The notes beneath the pieces were generated by a model. The model was not told the origin of the DNA. It saw only the letters and a list, made by a program, of their open reading frames with translations, and ran no database searches. From Corynebacterium gallinarum (GTDB taxonomy: Bacteria > Actinomycetota > Actinomycetes > Mycobacteriales > Mycobacteriaceae), in contig NZ_JACSPR010000006.1 in NCBI RefSeq assembly GCF_014837045.1, positions 163,484 through 227,483 on the forward strand: 64,000 nucleotides of DNA, in the 5' to 3' direction. This document shows positions 30,811 to 40,404 of the stretch, piece by piece. The position numbers were made by a program, and so were the translations under genes. Each line of letters begins with the position of its first letter. Within the stretch, counting starts at the first letter, position 1.

Positions 30811-30830
30811 AATCTGTGTCCCAGATCGGC

Positions 30831-31328
30831 CTAGATCAGATCAGTCCAGGCGTAACCGCCACCGGCGGGCGGCGTGCCACCATTATTGTTCTGCCCGGGG
30901 GTGTTCGGGGACTGCGTGGGGTCGGTCCGGTCCGCCGGTCGCTCCACCACCTCGGCCCGCTCGGGTGTGGTGCCGGTTTCAGCCACCTGCTGGCGATGGG
31001 CCTGACCTGCGGTGTCATCGGCCATGATCTTCTTCGGATCGAAGGAATCCAGGAAGGAATCATCATTGTCAAAAAGGGCACGGGTGATGGCGGTCTTCGG
31101 GGACATGCTGCGGATCTGGGCGATCTGGGACAAGGGTTTACGGATCTCGTCGAATTCCTCGCTGAAATCGGTATCCAGATTCTGCTTCGCGTTGTTGATC
31201 GCGGTGCGGGCAGCAACAATGGCCGCCTTGAGGTCCTCCATCAGACGGGGAAGCCGTTCAGGTCCGATGACGATGAGACCCACAATGAAAAGCAGGAGGA
31301 TCTCTCCCCAGCCGACGTTAGAAAACAT
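30831..31328 (-). CDS. tatB: Sec-independent translocase subunit TatB
   Basis: 165 aa. Short N-terminal membrane helix ([22 protein letters not shown]) with the GP hinge, then an amphipathic helix ([20 protein letters not shown]) and a Pro/Asn-rich tail. With TatA/TatC it exports folded twin-arginine proteins. It sits downstream of the sigE/anti-sigma pair on the same strand, as in C. glutamicum and mycobacteria. Confidence 0.93.
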   Translation of the reverse strand: MFSNVGWGEILLLFIVGLIVIGPERLPRLMEDLKAAIVAARTAINNAKQNLDTDFSEEFDEIRKPLSQIAQIRSMSPKTAITRALFDNDDSFLDSFDPKKIMADDTAGQAHRQQVAETGTTPERAEVVERPADRTDPTQSPNTPGQNNNGGTPPAGGGYAWTDLI

Positions 31329-31359
31329 GCCTCAGACCTTCACTGTTCAACGGTGGGGT

Positions 31360-31965
31360 TCAACGCCCCTGGGTGCGGCGTACCGCGCGCACCACCGATT
31401 CAACTTTAGCCACAAAAGACTCCGGCCGCTGAATCGCGACGTCTTCTGCACCCGGTCCCGGGGCGCATTCATTGGCCAGGCTCATCAGTTTGGCCTTGAG
31501 ATCAGAGGGGGCGGTGACATTATCATTCCTGCATTCCGTTCGAACGAAATCGACGGTGTCCCGCTGCCGGGTGATCTCCTGACGACATTCAGAGCAGTGC
31601 ACGAGGTGGAGTCTGGCGCGGTGCATGGCGCCCCTGCTCAGCTCATTATCGATGAACATCGCTGCGGCATCAGAGGACAGATGATCCACTGAAGCGAAGT
31701 CCTGGGTCCTGGATTGGAGCTGCTGGGATTTCTCCACCAGCTTGGTCTTGAGGACCTCCCCCAACCGGATCTCCTTGATCACCTCGAGCTGACGCGGAGT
31801 GAGCTTGGGCTTGACGGCCTTCGACCTGGCCCCCTGACGCCGTCTGGTTTTGTCAGATCCTTGACCACCCGCATCATCCTGGACACTGCTGGGCCCCGCA
31901 GGGCGAGCGGTGCGGGGCTGGCGGAGCTGGGATCGGACGTCCCCCGTGGAGTCAGAATTGAACAT
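31360..31965 (-). CDS. cseE: Zinc-associated anti-sigma factor of SigE
   Basis: 201 aa from ATG 31965, which follows AGGAGG (about 12 nt); the frame is open to 32043 so a longer form is possible. The ZAS motif HLVHCSECR (H-x3-C-x2-C) lies about two thirds along, after a Lys/Arg-rich N-terminus. It binds SigE and releases it under envelope stress. No membrane segment, so a soluble regulator. It is the gene after sigE and before tatB, the corynebacterial order. Confidence 0.88.
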   Translation of the reverse strand: MFNSDSTGDVRSQLRQPRTARPAGPSSVQDDAGGQGSDKTRRRQGARSKAVKPKLTPRQLEVIKEIRLGEVLKTKLVEKSQQLQSRTQDFASVDHLSSDAAAMFIDNELSRGAMHRARLHLVHCSECRQEITRQRDTVDFVRTECRNDNVTAPSDLKAKLMSLANECAPGPGAEDVAIQRPESFVAKVESVVRAVRRTQGR

Positions 31966-32132
31966 CTGTTCCGGAAACCTCCTGTGGCTCGTGGATATCG
32001 GACTGGGGCTGTGGCGCGAAACGACTAAAGCTATACATCTCACGCTACCTACTTAATTCAACGTTTGCCGTCTTAATTCAGTTCCCCCCTGAAATGACAC
32101 CGGTGCAATCAGTCCGAGATGACGGGGAGGAT

Positions 32133-32783
32133 CTAGGTGGTGGGAACCAGGATCGAGACCTCCTCATTGTCCTGAGCTGCCATTTCAAGGCTGGCGCGGA
32201 GCTGGGTGCGTCCACGGTGGATGCGGGACCGGACGGTACCCATCTTCACGCCGAGGGTTTCAGCGATCTCGTCATAACTCAGACCCACCACATCACACAG
32301 GATGACCGCGACGCGGAAATCAGGACTCAGTTCATCAAGCGCCTCCTGCAGGGCGGGGTCGAGATTGGCCACGGTGTAGGCCTGCTCCGGGGTCATGTCG
32401 GTGCCCGGCACCCGCTCATAATCCTCGGGAAGTGCCTCCATCCGGATCTTGCCGCGGTGACGAACCATGTCCAGGAACAGGTTGGTGGTGATCCTGTGGA
32501 GCCACCCCTCGAAGGTGCCGGGCTGATAGTTCTTCAGCGACCGAAACACCCTCATAAAGGTTTCCTGGGTAAGATCCTCAGCATCATGCTGGTTGCCCGA
32601 CAACCGAAATGCGAGACGGTAGACACTATCGGCATGTTCCGCCACCAGTTCGCCCCACGACGGCATTTCTGCCTGACCGGCGTCGAACGCAGCGGTGCCA
32701 GAAAGTTCCTCGGTGGGTTCTACCGGGGCGAGATCGATGGCAGCGGGTTCAAGGTCTCGGGGCTTATTGGTCATAGCTTTCAT
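32133..32783 (-). CDS. sigE: ECF sigma factor SigE
   Basis: 216 aa. Region 2 runs [27 protein letters not shown] (about 54-80) and continues through [16 protein letters not shown]; region 4 is [28 protein letters not shown] followed by [10 protein letters not shown]. It directs RNA polymerase to surface-stress genes. A long AT-rich upstream gap (32784-32938) holds its promoter and that of the divergent methyltransferase, including the inverted repeat TTATCG/CGATAA at 32860-32876. Confidence 0.95.
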   Translation of the reverse strand: MKAMTNKPRDLEPAAIDLAPVEPTEELSGTAAFDAGQAEMPSWGELVAEHADSVYRLAFRLSGNQHDAEDLTQETFMRVFRSLKNYQPGTFEGWLHRITTNLFLDMVRHRGKIRMEALPEDYERVPGTDMTPEQAYTVANLDPALQEALDELSPDFRVAVILCDVVGLSYDEIAETLGVKMGTVRSRIHRGRTQLRASLEMAAQDNEEVSILVPTT

Positions 32784-32938
32784 AATGCCGGATCAAACTT
32801 GGGAAATCTAGACGTTTGACTGTGTATCCACTGGTAAATATTAAACGGTTAGTTAATTGTTATCGTAGCGCGATAAAAGCAGCGTAATGGCAGCGTGTAG
32901 TACCCCCATGATTCAGCCCTGCGCCTAGACTGTACAGC

Positions 32939-33583
32939 GTGAGTAATGCCTTCGAGTTCCTTCGTAACTATGTCGAATCCACCACGGAGATCGATCCCGC
33001 CCTGGCAACCGCCCGTGAGGATGCCGCGGAATTCGGTCTCCCCGTGCCGGATGAGGTGACCGGCCAGTTGATCACCACTCTGGCCGCCGCCACCAATGGC
33101 GAGGGATCCACCGGTGCGATCGCCATCACCCCCGCGGCCGGTCTTGTCGGCCTCTACATCCTCCGCGGCCTGGCGAAGGGAACCACCCTCACCTGCATCG
33201 ATCCCGAGACCGAGCACCAGCGCCACGCGAAATCCATCTTCCGCGAGGCCGGTTACTCCCCCTCCCGTGTCCGTTTCCTGCCCTCGCGTCCCCTCGACGT
33301 GATGGGTCGACTGGCCTCCGACAGCTACCAGCTGGTCTTCGGCCAGGTCTCCCCCATGGATCTGCGCGCCTTCATCGATGCCGCCTGGCCACTGCTGCGT
33401 CCGGGCGGTGTCCTCATGCTTGCCGACGCTCTCCTCGACGGCACAGTCTCCGATGAGACCCGGAAGGACCGCGACACCGTGGCCGCCCGCGAGGCCGATG
33501 AATACGTCCGCGCCCTCGACGCGGCACACGTGGCCCGACTCCCCCTCGGCGCCGGCCTGACGCTGGTCACCAAGAAGGCGTAA
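32939..33583 (+). CDS. SAM-dependent O-methyltransferase family protein
   Basis: 214 aa, GTG start 7 nt after TAGACT, so probably leaderless. Resembles the class I O-methyltransferase fold: ITPAAGLVGLYILRGLAKGTTLTCIDPE (SAM-binding loop and acidic Asp, about 60-88) and QLVFGQVSPMDLRAFIDAAWPLLRPGGVLMLAD. The usual GxGxG is weakened. Divergent from sigE, as the mycobacterial Rv1220c-sigE pair. Substrate unknown. Confidence 0.85.
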   Translation: MSNAFEFLRNYVESTTEIDPALATAREDAAEFGLPVPDEVTGQLITTLAAATNGEGSTGAIAITPAAGLVGLYILRGLAKGTTLTCIDPETEHQRHAKSIFREAGYSPSRVRFLPSRPLDVMGRLASDSYQLVFGQVSPMDLRAFIDAAWPLLRPGGVLMLADALLDGTVSDETRKDRDTVAAREADEYVRALDAAHVARLPLGAGLTLVTKKA

Positions 33584-33585
33584 AC

Positions 33586-33605
33586 CCCCACCACCTGCGG
33601 TGGGG
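33586..33605 (+). terminator. Hairpin after the methyltransferase gene
   Basis: CCCCACC / GGTGGGG with a 6-nt loop, 2 nt past the stop. No T-run. Confidence 0.5.
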
Positions 33606-33637
33606 CACCTGGGGTGATCGGGGCGTCGACAAGCATT

Positions 33638-33668
33638 AAAAAAAGTCGCGCCCCGGAGGGCGCGACTT
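33638..33668 (-). terminator. Rho-independent terminator after glgC
   Basis: AAGTCGCGCC pairs with GGCGCGACTT. On the minus strand the stem is followed by a T-run (TTTTTTTAATG), so it serves glgC. Confidence 0.85.
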
Positions 33669-33685
33669 AAGGTGACCGGGTGTTG

Positions 33686-34915
33686 CTAGACCACCTGGTT
33701 CTTACCCACGGTGACCACACCGCCGGCGCTGACCTTGAAACGCTGGGAATCGCGCTCGTGATCGACGCCGATGAGCTCACCGTCACGCACGACGACGTTC
33801 TTGTCCAGGATGGCGTGGCGAACCACAGCACCCTTGCCGATGCGCACACCGGGCATGAGGACCGCGCCCTCCACGGTGGCGCCCTCCTCGACGATCACGT
33901 CGGTGGACAGCACGGAGTTGCGCACGGTACCCGCCGAGACGATGGATCCCGGGGCGACCATCGAGGACTGTGCAATACCGCCCTGGACGAACTTCGCCGG
34001 CGGCAGGTTGCCCTCCACGGTGGTGTGGATCGGCCATTCCTTGTTGTAAAGGTTGAAGATCGGGTGCACGGAGATCAGATCCATGTGGCACTCGTAGAAG
34101 GCATCGATGGTACCGACATCGCGCCAGTAACCCTTGTCGCGCTCGGTGGCACCGGGCACGATATTGCGGGAGAAGTCATATACGTGGGCGTCACCGCGGT
34201 CGACGAAATACGGGATGATGTCACCGCCCATGTCATGTTCGGAGTCCTCATTCTCCGAATCATCCTTCAGCGCACGAACCAGCGCCTCGGTGGTGAACAC
34301 ATAATTGCCCATGGAGGCGAAGGTGACATCTGGGTCATCCGGGGTGCCGGGCGGATCCGCCGGCTTCTCCAGGAATTCGGTGATGTTGCCCTCGTCGTCA
34401 GATTGGATGCAGCCGAAGGCGGTGGCCTCGTGGCGCGGTACACGGATACCCGCCACGGAAACCGACCTGCCGGACTTAATATGCTCATCGACCATCTGGC
34501 TCGGGTCCATGCGATACACATGGTCCGCGCCGAAGACGATGACATAGTCAGGCTTCTCATCGGAGATCAGGTTGAGTGACTGGAGGATGGCATCTGCGGA
34601 GCCTGTGAACCACCGCTTGCCCAGGCGCTGCTGCGCCGGAACAGAGGCGATGTACTGGCCGGTCGGGCCAGAAACATTCCAGGAAACGGAGATATGCCTG
34701 TCGAGGGAATGCGACTTGTACTGCGTGAGCACGGCTACCTTCAGGTACCCGGCGTTCACGAGGTTTGAAAGTACAAAGTCGATAAGACGGTAGGTTCCGC
34801 CGAAGGGAACGGCCGGTTTGGCACGGTCCTCCGTCAACGGAAACAGACGCTTACCCTCGCCACCAGCGAGAACGATTGCTAATACATTTGGTCTACCCTT
34901 CACACCCTCAACCAT
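33686..34915 (-). CDS. glgC: Glucose-1-phosphate adenylyltransferase GlgC
   Basis: 409 aa. Makes ADP-glucose for glycogen. The N-terminal nucleotidyltransferase begins [18 protein letters not shown] (pyrophosphorylase loop), with [14 protein letters not shown] (metal Asp) and FLEKP further on. The C-terminal left-handed beta-helix is visible as hexapeptide-like repeats ([15 protein letters not shown].. to [16 protein letters not shown]). An inner GTG at 34903 (VKGRPNV) may be the true start, as in C. glutamicum. Divergent from glgA with a 225-bp gap. Confidence 0.97.
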   Translation of the reverse strand: MVEGVKGRPNVLAIVLAGGEGKRLFPLTEDRAKPAVPFGGTYRLIDFVLSNLVNAGYLKVAVLTQYKSHSLDRHISVSWNVSGPTGQYIASVPAQQRLGKRWFTGSADAILQSLNLISDEKPDYVIVFGADHVYRMDPSQMVDEHIKSGRSVSVAGIRVPRHEATAFGCIQSDDEGNITEFLEKPADPPGTPDDPDVTFASMGNYVFTTEALVRALKDDSENEDSEHDMGGDIIPYFVDRGDAHVYDFSRNIVPGATERDKGYWRDVGTIDAFYECHMDLISVHPIFNLYNKEWPIHTTVEGNLPPAKFVQGGIAQSSMVAPGSIVSAGTVRNSVLSTDVIVEEGATVEGAVLMPGVRIGKGAVVRHAILDKNVVVRDGELIGVDHERDSQRFKVSAGGVVTVGKNQVV

Positions 34916-35127
34916 AAAACGAAAAACCTATTTCCGCTTGAAACCAGCGAATAAGTATTTCTTTTGGGGTGGCCCCGGGGTCAGTCGAGAGTGGGTGACC
35001 GGCCCCCCCGGACGCTGGGCGGACGCTAGGCGGACAGGTGCACGCGGGAGGTGCCCGCCTCGTATCCGGGTTGCGCCTGGAGGTGCCACCGGGGTGGGAA
35101 ACCGCTGCACGTGTGGCCCCGGCGGGC

Positions 35128-35133
35128 TAGTCT
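35128..35133 (+). promoter_or_regulatory. -10 element for leaderless glgA
   Basis: TAGTCT followed by 7 nt and the glgA ATG; no ribosome-binding site. It lies in the glgC-glgA divergent gap, which otherwise shows no gene. Confidence 0.5.
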
Positions 35134-35140
35134 CAGAACC

Positions 35141-36313
35141 ATGAAAGTTGGAATGCTGACCAGAGAATATCCGCCGGAGGTCTACGGCGGAGCAGGTGTA
35201 CACGTAACCGAACTGACCCGGTTCATGAGGGAGATCGCGGAGGTGGATGTCCATTGCATGGGCGCCCCACGTGACGCCGAGGGAGTCTACGTCCACGGCG
35301 TGGACCCTGCCCTGGAGAACGCCAACCCGGCCATCAAGACCCTCTCCACGGGTCTGCGCATGGCCGAGGCCGCCAACGACGTTGATGTGGTTCACTCCCA
35401 CACCTGGTACGCAGGTCTGGGTGGTCATCTCGCCGCCCGTCTGCACGGCATCCCCCATGTGGCGACCGCCCACTCACTGGAACCGGACCGCCCATGGAAG
35501 CGTGAACAGCTCGGTGGTGGATACGACGTGTCCTCCTGGTCCGAGAAGAACACCATGGAATACGCAGACGCCGTCATCGCGGTCTCGGCACGCATGAAGG
35601 ATTCCATCCTCGCCGCCTACCCCCGCATCGAGCCCGACAACGTCCGCGTGGTCCTCAACGGCATCGACACCGAACTGTGGCAGCCCCGCCCCACCTTCGA
35701 TGACGCGGACGAGTCCGTGTTGCGCAAGCTCGGTGTGGACCCGCAGCGCCCCATCGTGGCGTTCGTCGGTCGCATCACCCGCCAGAAGGGTGTGGAGCAC
35801 CTGATCAAGGCCGCAGCCCACTTCGATGAGGGCGTGCAGCTGGTGCTGTGTGCAGGTGCGCCGGACACCCCGGAGATCGCGGAACGCACCAAGGCCCTCG
35901 TGGAGGCACTGCAGTCCCAGCGCGACGGCATCTTCTGGGTCCAGGAGATGCTGGATAAGAAGGGCATCCAGGAGATCCTCACCGCGGCCGACACCTTCGT
36001 CTGCCCCTCCATCTACGAGCCACTGGGCATCGTCAACCTCGAGGCCATGGCCTGCAACACCGCCGTGGTCGCCTCCGATGTGGGCGGTATCCCGGAGGTC
36101 GTGGTCGATGGTGAGACCGGCGCCCTGGTCCACTACGACGAGAATGACACCGAGACCTTCGAACGTGACATCGCCGAAGCGGTGAACAAGATGGTCGCGG
36201 ACCGCGCGGTGGCGAAGAAGTTCGGTATCGCCGGTCGTGAGCGCGCCATCAACGAGTTCTCCTGGGCCACCATCGCCCAGCAGACCGTCGATGTCTATAA
36301 ATCCCTGATGTAG
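35141..36313 (+). CDS. glgA: Glycogen synthase GlgA (actinobacterial form)
   Basis: 390 aa from ATG 35141 (MKVGMLTREYPPEVYGG); the open frame upstream to 35051 looks non-coding. GT-B glycosyltransferase. The N-terminal domain has YGGAGVHVTELTR; the C-terminal family signature is FVCPSIYEPLGIVNLEAMAC (about residues 287-306), with EPLG the sugar-nucleotide contact. Uses ADP-glucose from GlgC to extend glucan or to make maltose-1-phosphate, depending on the subgroup. A terminator follows. Confidence 0.95.
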   Translation: MKVGMLTREYPPEVYGGAGVHVTELTRFMREIAEVDVHCMGAPRDAEGVYVHGVDPALENANPAIKTLSTGLRMAEAANDVDVVHSHTWYAGLGGHLAARLHGIPHVATAHSLEPDRPWKREQLGGGYDVSSWSEKNTMEYADAVIAVSARMKDSILAAYPRIEPDNVRVVLNGIDTELWQPRPTFDDADESVLRKLGVDPQRPIVAFVGRITRQKGVEHLIKAAAHFDEGVQLVLCAGAPDTPEIAERTKALVEALQSQRDGIFWVQEMLDKKGIQEILTAADTFVCPSIYEPLGIVNLEAMACNTAVVASDVGGIPEVVVDGETGALVHYDENDTETFERDIAEAVNKMVADRAVAKKFGIAGRERAINEFSWATIAQQTVDVYKSLM

Positions 36314-36337
36314 GAACTCATCTCTCCTCACCCCGCT

Positions 36338-36377
36338 GCCGGGGTGCCGCACCCCCGGTGACGGCACCCCGGCATTT
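36338..36377 (+). terminator. Rho-independent terminator after glgA
   Basis: GCCGGGGTGCCG pairs with CGGCACCCCGGC, then ATTTTTATG. Confidence 0.88.
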
Positions 36378-36494
36378 TTATGCCTGTGCTACCCCCTGTG
36401 AGCTGGCATTTCCTCCCAACCAGCGCGCAGATGGCTAACCTCGTTCAGCAGATACGAATCATCAAGAATCAATGTGACTAGCTAGGACTGACGC

Positions 36495-38003
36495 ATGGCT
36501 GAGACTTCCCATACCCATCACCGCCCGGAATTGCACCTGACCTCCGAAGCTGGTCTGCTGTTCGCCCCGGCCGGTGTGCTCCTCGATGGTGACACCTGGC
36601 ATGTTTTCCACCAGTACCGCCCCTCGCCCGATGAGGGACCACGGTGGGCCCACCAGTTCTCCGAGGACACCCCCTTCAGCTGGGACATCAGTGATGATGT
36701 TCTCGCCCCCACGGGTGGGGAGACGCAGGTACGTGCCGGCGCTGTTGTCGCCAACAAGGGTGGGGTCGATCTCTACTTCACCTCTGTGACAGCGGACAGT
36801 TCCGCGATCCACGTGGCGCGTATCGACGACCTGGACGCCACCATGGAATCAGTCTCCGACGACCCGCTGAGCCTGGATTCCGGCGTGGTGCGGATCGGAC
36901 GCGTCGTGGGTGACTCCGAGTCCTTCACCCGGTTCCGCTCCCCCTGCGTGGTCCCCGACTGGGAGGACGGCACCAACCGCGAGGAGGGCCACGAGGGGTG
37001 GCTGATGCTCGCGGTGGCCGGCCCCATGGAGAAGCCGGTTGTGGTCATCCTCCACTCCCCCGATGGGCGCGACTGGCAGAACTCCGGACGGTTGACCTTC
37101 CAGGGGGCCCACGGCCTGCCGGAGGATGCCATCATGGTGAGCCCGCGTCTGATCCGGCTGCGTGATGAGGTGGATGGGGAGATCTACGATATCCTCATCA
37201 TCACCGTCGAGGAGAACGGGGTGGACTGCTCGGGGTATGTCGTGGGCAAGCTCCACGACGCCGAGTTCACCGTGGTCACCCCGTTCACCCGCATCGACCA
37301 CGGCCATGACTTCTCCCGGCCGCGCAACACCAACTACACCAGCGGCACCGTGACCGAGGACGAGCGCTACAGCCAGGCCCACATCTTCGGCCTGATGAAT
37401 GGTGTGGGCCGCCTGGATGACCTGACCTCCCACAAGAGCTGGGAGGACGAGGGTTGGGCCAACTGCCTGTCCGTGCCCCGCGTGGTCACCCTGCAGGATG
37501 GCACACTCTTCCAGACCCCACCCGAGGGCCTCATTCCCGCCATCCACGAATCCGAGGCGGCCGCAGGCTGGACCGGACTCTGTGACATCCCCAATGGCAG
37601 CTCCGTCTCCATCGAGCTACGTGACCGGGAAGGCAACACCGCGGCCGTGGTCCACCACCGCCACAGTGAACTGGTCATCGACCGGTCCATGAACCCCTGC
37701 CACGAGAATGACCCGGTCGCGGTAGCACCACTGTCCGCGGAGGACACCGACTCCGTGTTCATCGTGGTTGATGGCTCCACCGTGGAGGTCTTCGCCGACG
37801 GCGGCGAGGTGGCCATGGCCAGCCGTGTCTACTTCGACCAGGGCCCGATCTTCAACTTCGAGGTCACCACCACCGGGGAGGCCAGCATCATCAACGCCGA
37901 GGCCCACTACCCCGATGAGTACTCCTCCCAGGGTCTGCCCGATCTGGATGAGCTGACGCAGTTCAATCCCGATGAGGATCCGCATGAGGGACCGGTGCGC
38001 TGA
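36495..38003 (+). CDS. GH32-like (beta-fructosidase fold) protein lacking the catalytic acids
   Basis: 502 aa. Aligns by eye with GH32 enzymes: a five-bladed propeller N-terminal part and a beta-sandwich C-terminus (about 370-485, VFIVVDGSTVEVFADGG). The three catalytic positions are changed: NDPNG reads FAPAG (nucleophile Asp becomes Ala24), RDP reads RSP (Ser149), WECP reads MVSP (acid/base Glu becomes Val215). It is therefore unlikely to hydrolyse sucrose; a binding, regulatory or different role is inferred. A probable leaderless start (TAGGAC, 6 nt, ATG). Adjacent to the glycogen genes; a terminator follows. Confidence 0.75.
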   Translation: MAETSHTHHRPELHLTSEAGLLFAPAGVLLDGDTWHVFHQYRPSPDEGPRWAHQFSEDTPFSWDISDDVLAPTGGETQVRAGAVVANKGGVDLYFTSVTADSSAIHVARIDDLDATMESVSDDPLSLDSGVVRIGRVVGDSESFTRFRSPCVVPDWEDGTNREEGHEGWLMLAVAGPMEKPVVVILHSPDGRDWQNSGRLTFQGAHGLPEDAIMVSPRLIRLRDEVDGEIYDILIITVEENGVDCSGYVVGKLHDAEFTVVTPFTRIDHGHDFSRPRNTNYTSGTVTEDERYSQAHIFGLMNGVGRLDDLTSHKSWEDEGWANCLSVPRVVTLQDGTLFQTPPEGLIPAIHESEAAAGWTGLCDIPNGSSVSIELRDREGNTAAVVHHRHSELVIDRSMNPCHENDPVAVAPLSAEDTDSVFIVVDGSTVEVFADGGEVAMASRVYFDQGPIFNFEVTTTGEASIINAEAHYPDEYSSQGLPDLDELTQFNPDEDPHEGPVR

Positions 38004-38013
38004 TAGCAACCGG

Positions 38014-38062
38014 CAAAACGGCCCGCGGTGGGATCAACTGTTGATCCCCCGCGGGCCGTTTC
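38014..38062 (+). terminator. Strong hairpin between convergent genes
   Basis: AAACGGCCCGCGG pairs with CCGCGGGCCGTTT, and an inner GGATCAA/TTGATCC extends the stem. Serves both the GH32-like gene and the methyltransferase. Confidence 0.85.
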
Positions 38063-38094
38063 ATGTGTCTCCCGAGGTCAGCGCCGGGGTAGGT

Positions 38095-38964
38095 CTAGGA
38101 AATACGTCCCAGGCGGGTGATGCGGGCGCGGGCGGTGACCTTCATCTGCTCCGGAAGTGCCTCGATACGCGCGGCGAGTGCCTCGGGCTTGAGGTGGCGT
38201 GCCGACGGGCTCATGCCGATCTGGGAGGCGATGGACTGCTGGTCCAGCATCATCTCGAATTCCACGGGCTCACTGTCGCCCACCGGCTGGAGATGCCCGG
38301 CTGCCTGCTCGATCATGCGCTCGACCTTGCCCTCCTCCACATCGATGATGCCGAGGGGTTCCCGCAGCTCCGCGAGGTGACCGGTGTCAGCTGTCAGGAC
38401 GATGACCTGACCCTTCGGCTTGAGGATGCGGGCAAACTCCGCGGCATTGCGGGGCGCGAAGATGACGGTGATGGCGTCGACGGATTCCGACTGGATGGGC
38501 AGGCGTGCCCAGGCGTCGGCCACCACGGCACCCAGGCGGGGATGGCACCGGGCCAGATGCTTGGCGGCATGCACCGATACATCGATGCCGATGCCGCGGG
38601 CCCCGGCCACGCTGTCGAGGGTGTGGGAAAGGTAGTAACCGGTTCCCGCGCCAATCTCACAGATGACGGGGTTCGCATCATCGGCGACATCACCGGCGTC
38701 CAACACATCGTGGACGGCATCTGCGATAGCCTCGACGAAGGGGGCGAAGTGCCCACCGGTGAGGAAGGTCTCCCGGGCGCTGATCATCTCGGCATCATCA
38801 CCGGAGTAGCGCAGACCGGCACCGCCGGCGAGGGTGACATATCCCTGGCGGGCAACATCGTAGGAATGCCCGGATTCGGACACCAGTCGGGTGAAGTCAT
38901 CCACACCACGCAGGGGGCTGCCGTCAATCGGGTCCGCCAGAACATCAATGATGTGTGAAAGCAC
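38095..38964 (-). CDS. rRNA (guanine-N1)-methyltransferase-like protein (RlmA/TlrB family)
   Basis: 289 aa from GTG 38964, which has AAGGAG 10 nt before it; an upstream GTG (38997) lacks a site. CEIGAGTGYYLSHTL (SAM motif I) and DAWARLPIQSESVDAITVIFAPRN (motif IV region) are clear. Family members methylate G745/G748 of 23S rRNA and can affect macrolide/tylosin binding. The N-terminal zinc ribbon of RlmA (CPxC) is reduced: only CxxC-less SPLRGVDD is seen, so metal binding is doubtful. Confidence 0.85.
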   Translation of the reverse strand: MLSHIIDVLADPIDGSPLRGVDDFTRLVSESGHSYDVARQGYVTLAGGAGLRYSGDDAEMISARETFLTGGHFAPFVEAIADAVHDVLDAGDVADDANPVICEIGAGTGYYLSHTLDSVAGARGIGIDVSVHAAKHLARCHPRLGAVVADAWARLPIQSESVDAITVIFAPRNAAEFARILKPKGQVIVLTADTGHLAELREPLGIIDVEEGKVERMIEQAAGHLQPVGDSEPVEFEMMLDQQSIASQIGMSPSARHLKPEALAARIEALPEQMKVTARARITRLGRIS

Positions 38965-39065
38965 TGTCGCATTACTCCTTGAATGGGTGGTTACCACGTC
39001 GGGACAATACTACCTGCGTGGCCACCCCGGGGAGTCAACAGGGAGTACCAGGTGGGGGTTGAACT

Positions 39066-39233
39066 CTACTTGGCGGCCTCCAGGAGAAGCGCACCGAGTT
39101 CGGCGGCCTCCTCCTTATTCAGTTCCACAACCAGGCGCCCGCCTCCATCGGAGGGAATCCTCATCACAATCTTGCGGCTCTCTTCGACCGCTTCCATTGG
39201 TCCGCTACCGGTCCGTGGCTTCATTGCTGCCAT
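39066..39233 (-). CDS. DUF3117 family small protein
   Basis: 55 aa, MAAMKPRTGSGPMEAV... to ALLLEAAK. This is the highly conserved actinobacterial DUF3117 protein (function unknown). AAGGAG lies 11 nt before the ATG. No membrane segment; a short beta-hairpin (KIVMRIPSDGGGRLVVEL) followed by a helix. In mycobacteria the homologue sits in the same folP2-gpgS neighbourhood, supporting the call. Confidence 0.92.
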   Translation of the reverse strand: MAAMKPRTGSGPMEAVEESRKIVMRIPSDGGGRLVVELNKEEAAELGALLLEAAK

Positions 39234-39292
39234 GTTGATTCCAGCTCCTTACAACGATAAAAATCCGCACTGTATGCGGCTAAGTATCCATT

Positions 39293-39670
39293 TTACCCGT
39301 TTTCGGGATTCCCGGTCGGGAAAGTGTCCTCGCGTGGGCGGACCGGTGTGGAATGGAAGCCCTGTTCAACCGCGGTTTTGGAGCCGGTGTCACCGAGCTT
39401 GTCCAGTCGGGTGGTGAGTGTGTTGATCTTCCAGTTCAGGTGTGCGACCACGTCATCGACCTGATCCTGGCGGTAACCACGCAGAACGGTCTCGAACACG
39501 ATGTCATCGATATCGCCCTGCCCCACCACCCGACGGTTGTGCTCGATGATCTCCTCATTGTCCGGCAGCGGCATGGCTTTCTCGCCGCGCCCGAACATCT
39601 TGGCAAACAGCCAGCTAAACAGCACGACGAGTGCGGCGAGCACAACGATCATCACGATCCAGGTCAGCAT
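39293..39670 (-). CDS. Small membrane protein with DivIVA-like domain
   Basis: 125 aa. One N-terminal membrane segment (about 3-24), then IDDIVFETVLRGYRQDQVDDVVAHL (about 54-78), the DivIVA/GpsB lipid-targeting pattern (F..RGY....VD..), with a short coiled coil. It may help position envelope synthesis at the pole or septum (inference). Its start overlaps the gpgS end by 7 nt. Confidence 0.8.
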   Translation of the reverse strand: MLTWIVMIVVLAALVVLFSWLFAKMFGRGEKAMPLPDNEEIIEHNRRVVGQGDIDDIVFETVLRGYRQDQVDDVVAHLNWKINTLTTRLDKLGDTGSKTAVEQGFHSTPVRPREDTFPTGNPENG

Positions 39671-40404
39671 GGCAATGAGTCTAACGGATCACGCTGGTTG
39701 ATCGGGATGTCACGGCCACTGCGCTGGAGAATGGTTGCGGCCACCACCTCTGCCATGCCCGCGAGCGCGCTGAGGGGTTGGTGGTCATGGCACCGCCGGC
39801 CCAGGTCGACCTGCCCGATGGAGCGCACCCCGTGGGTGGTGGCGACGTCGATAAGCAGGCCGGCCTCCACCCCGTACCCGGAGACGAACGGCAGTGCACG
39901 CGCCGTGGCCCGCCGGATCGCATATTCGCCCCCGAGTGGTTGGCGGATGTGGGCGAGTTCCGGAAACAGCAGGCGCAGCAGCGGTTTGGCGGTCAGTTCG
40001 GTCACGCGCCCTCCCCCGGTTGGCTGGTCACCGAAGGATCGGAGGTAATCGGCCTTGACAAGGTGGATGGCGGGATCGCAGAAGGGTGTCGCCAGCGCGC
40101 GGACCATGCCGGGGCGCAGTGAGGTGAGATCGGCGTCGACGAACACGACGATCTCACCGCGTGCCACCTCCACGCCGCGCCACAGGGATTCGCCCTTGCC
40201 GGGCCGGGTGGGCACGGTGGGCAGGATCTCCCGCCAGTTGTAGACGGTGGCTCCCGCCCGGCGCGCGTTGACGGCGGTGGCGTCGGTGGAGTCCGCGTCG
40301 ATGACGATGACCTCGTCGGGGTTGTCCGCCAGTGCGGCCTCCACCACCCCGGCCACCGTCGGGGCCTCATTGAGCGCGGGGATGACCACGCTGATGGAAC
40401 TCAC
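39664..40404 (-). CDS. gpgS: Glucosyl-3-phosphoglycerate synthase GpgS
   Basis: 246 aa, GT-A fold of family GT81. VVIPALNEAPTVAGVV at the N-terminus and VVFVDADLTS (metal-binding DxD, about 111-120). Transfers glucose from a nucleotide sugar to 3-phosphoglycerate, first step of methylglucose lipopolysaccharide-type polymers in mycobacteria. Overlaps folP2 by 4 nt, the same pairing as Rv1207-Rv1208. Slightly shorter than the mycobacterial protein. Confidence 0.9.
   Translation of the reverse strand: MSSISVVIPALNEAPTVAGVVEAALADNPDEVIVIDADSTDATAVNARRAGATVYNWREILPTVPTRPGKGESLWRGVEVARGEIVVFVDADLTSLRPGMVRALATPFCDPAIHLVKADYLRSFGDQPTGGGRVTELTAKPLLRLLFPELAHIRQPLGGEYAIRRATARALPFVSGYGVEAGLLIDVATTHGVRSIGQVDLGRRCHDHQPLSALAGMAEVVAATILQRSGRDIPINQRDPLDSLPC

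Noticed and set aside
34990..35010. C-rich run in the glgC-glgA gap as a possible 6C RNA
   Set aside because: Only one C-run and no paired C-loop hairpins; it overlaps the region before the glgA -10.
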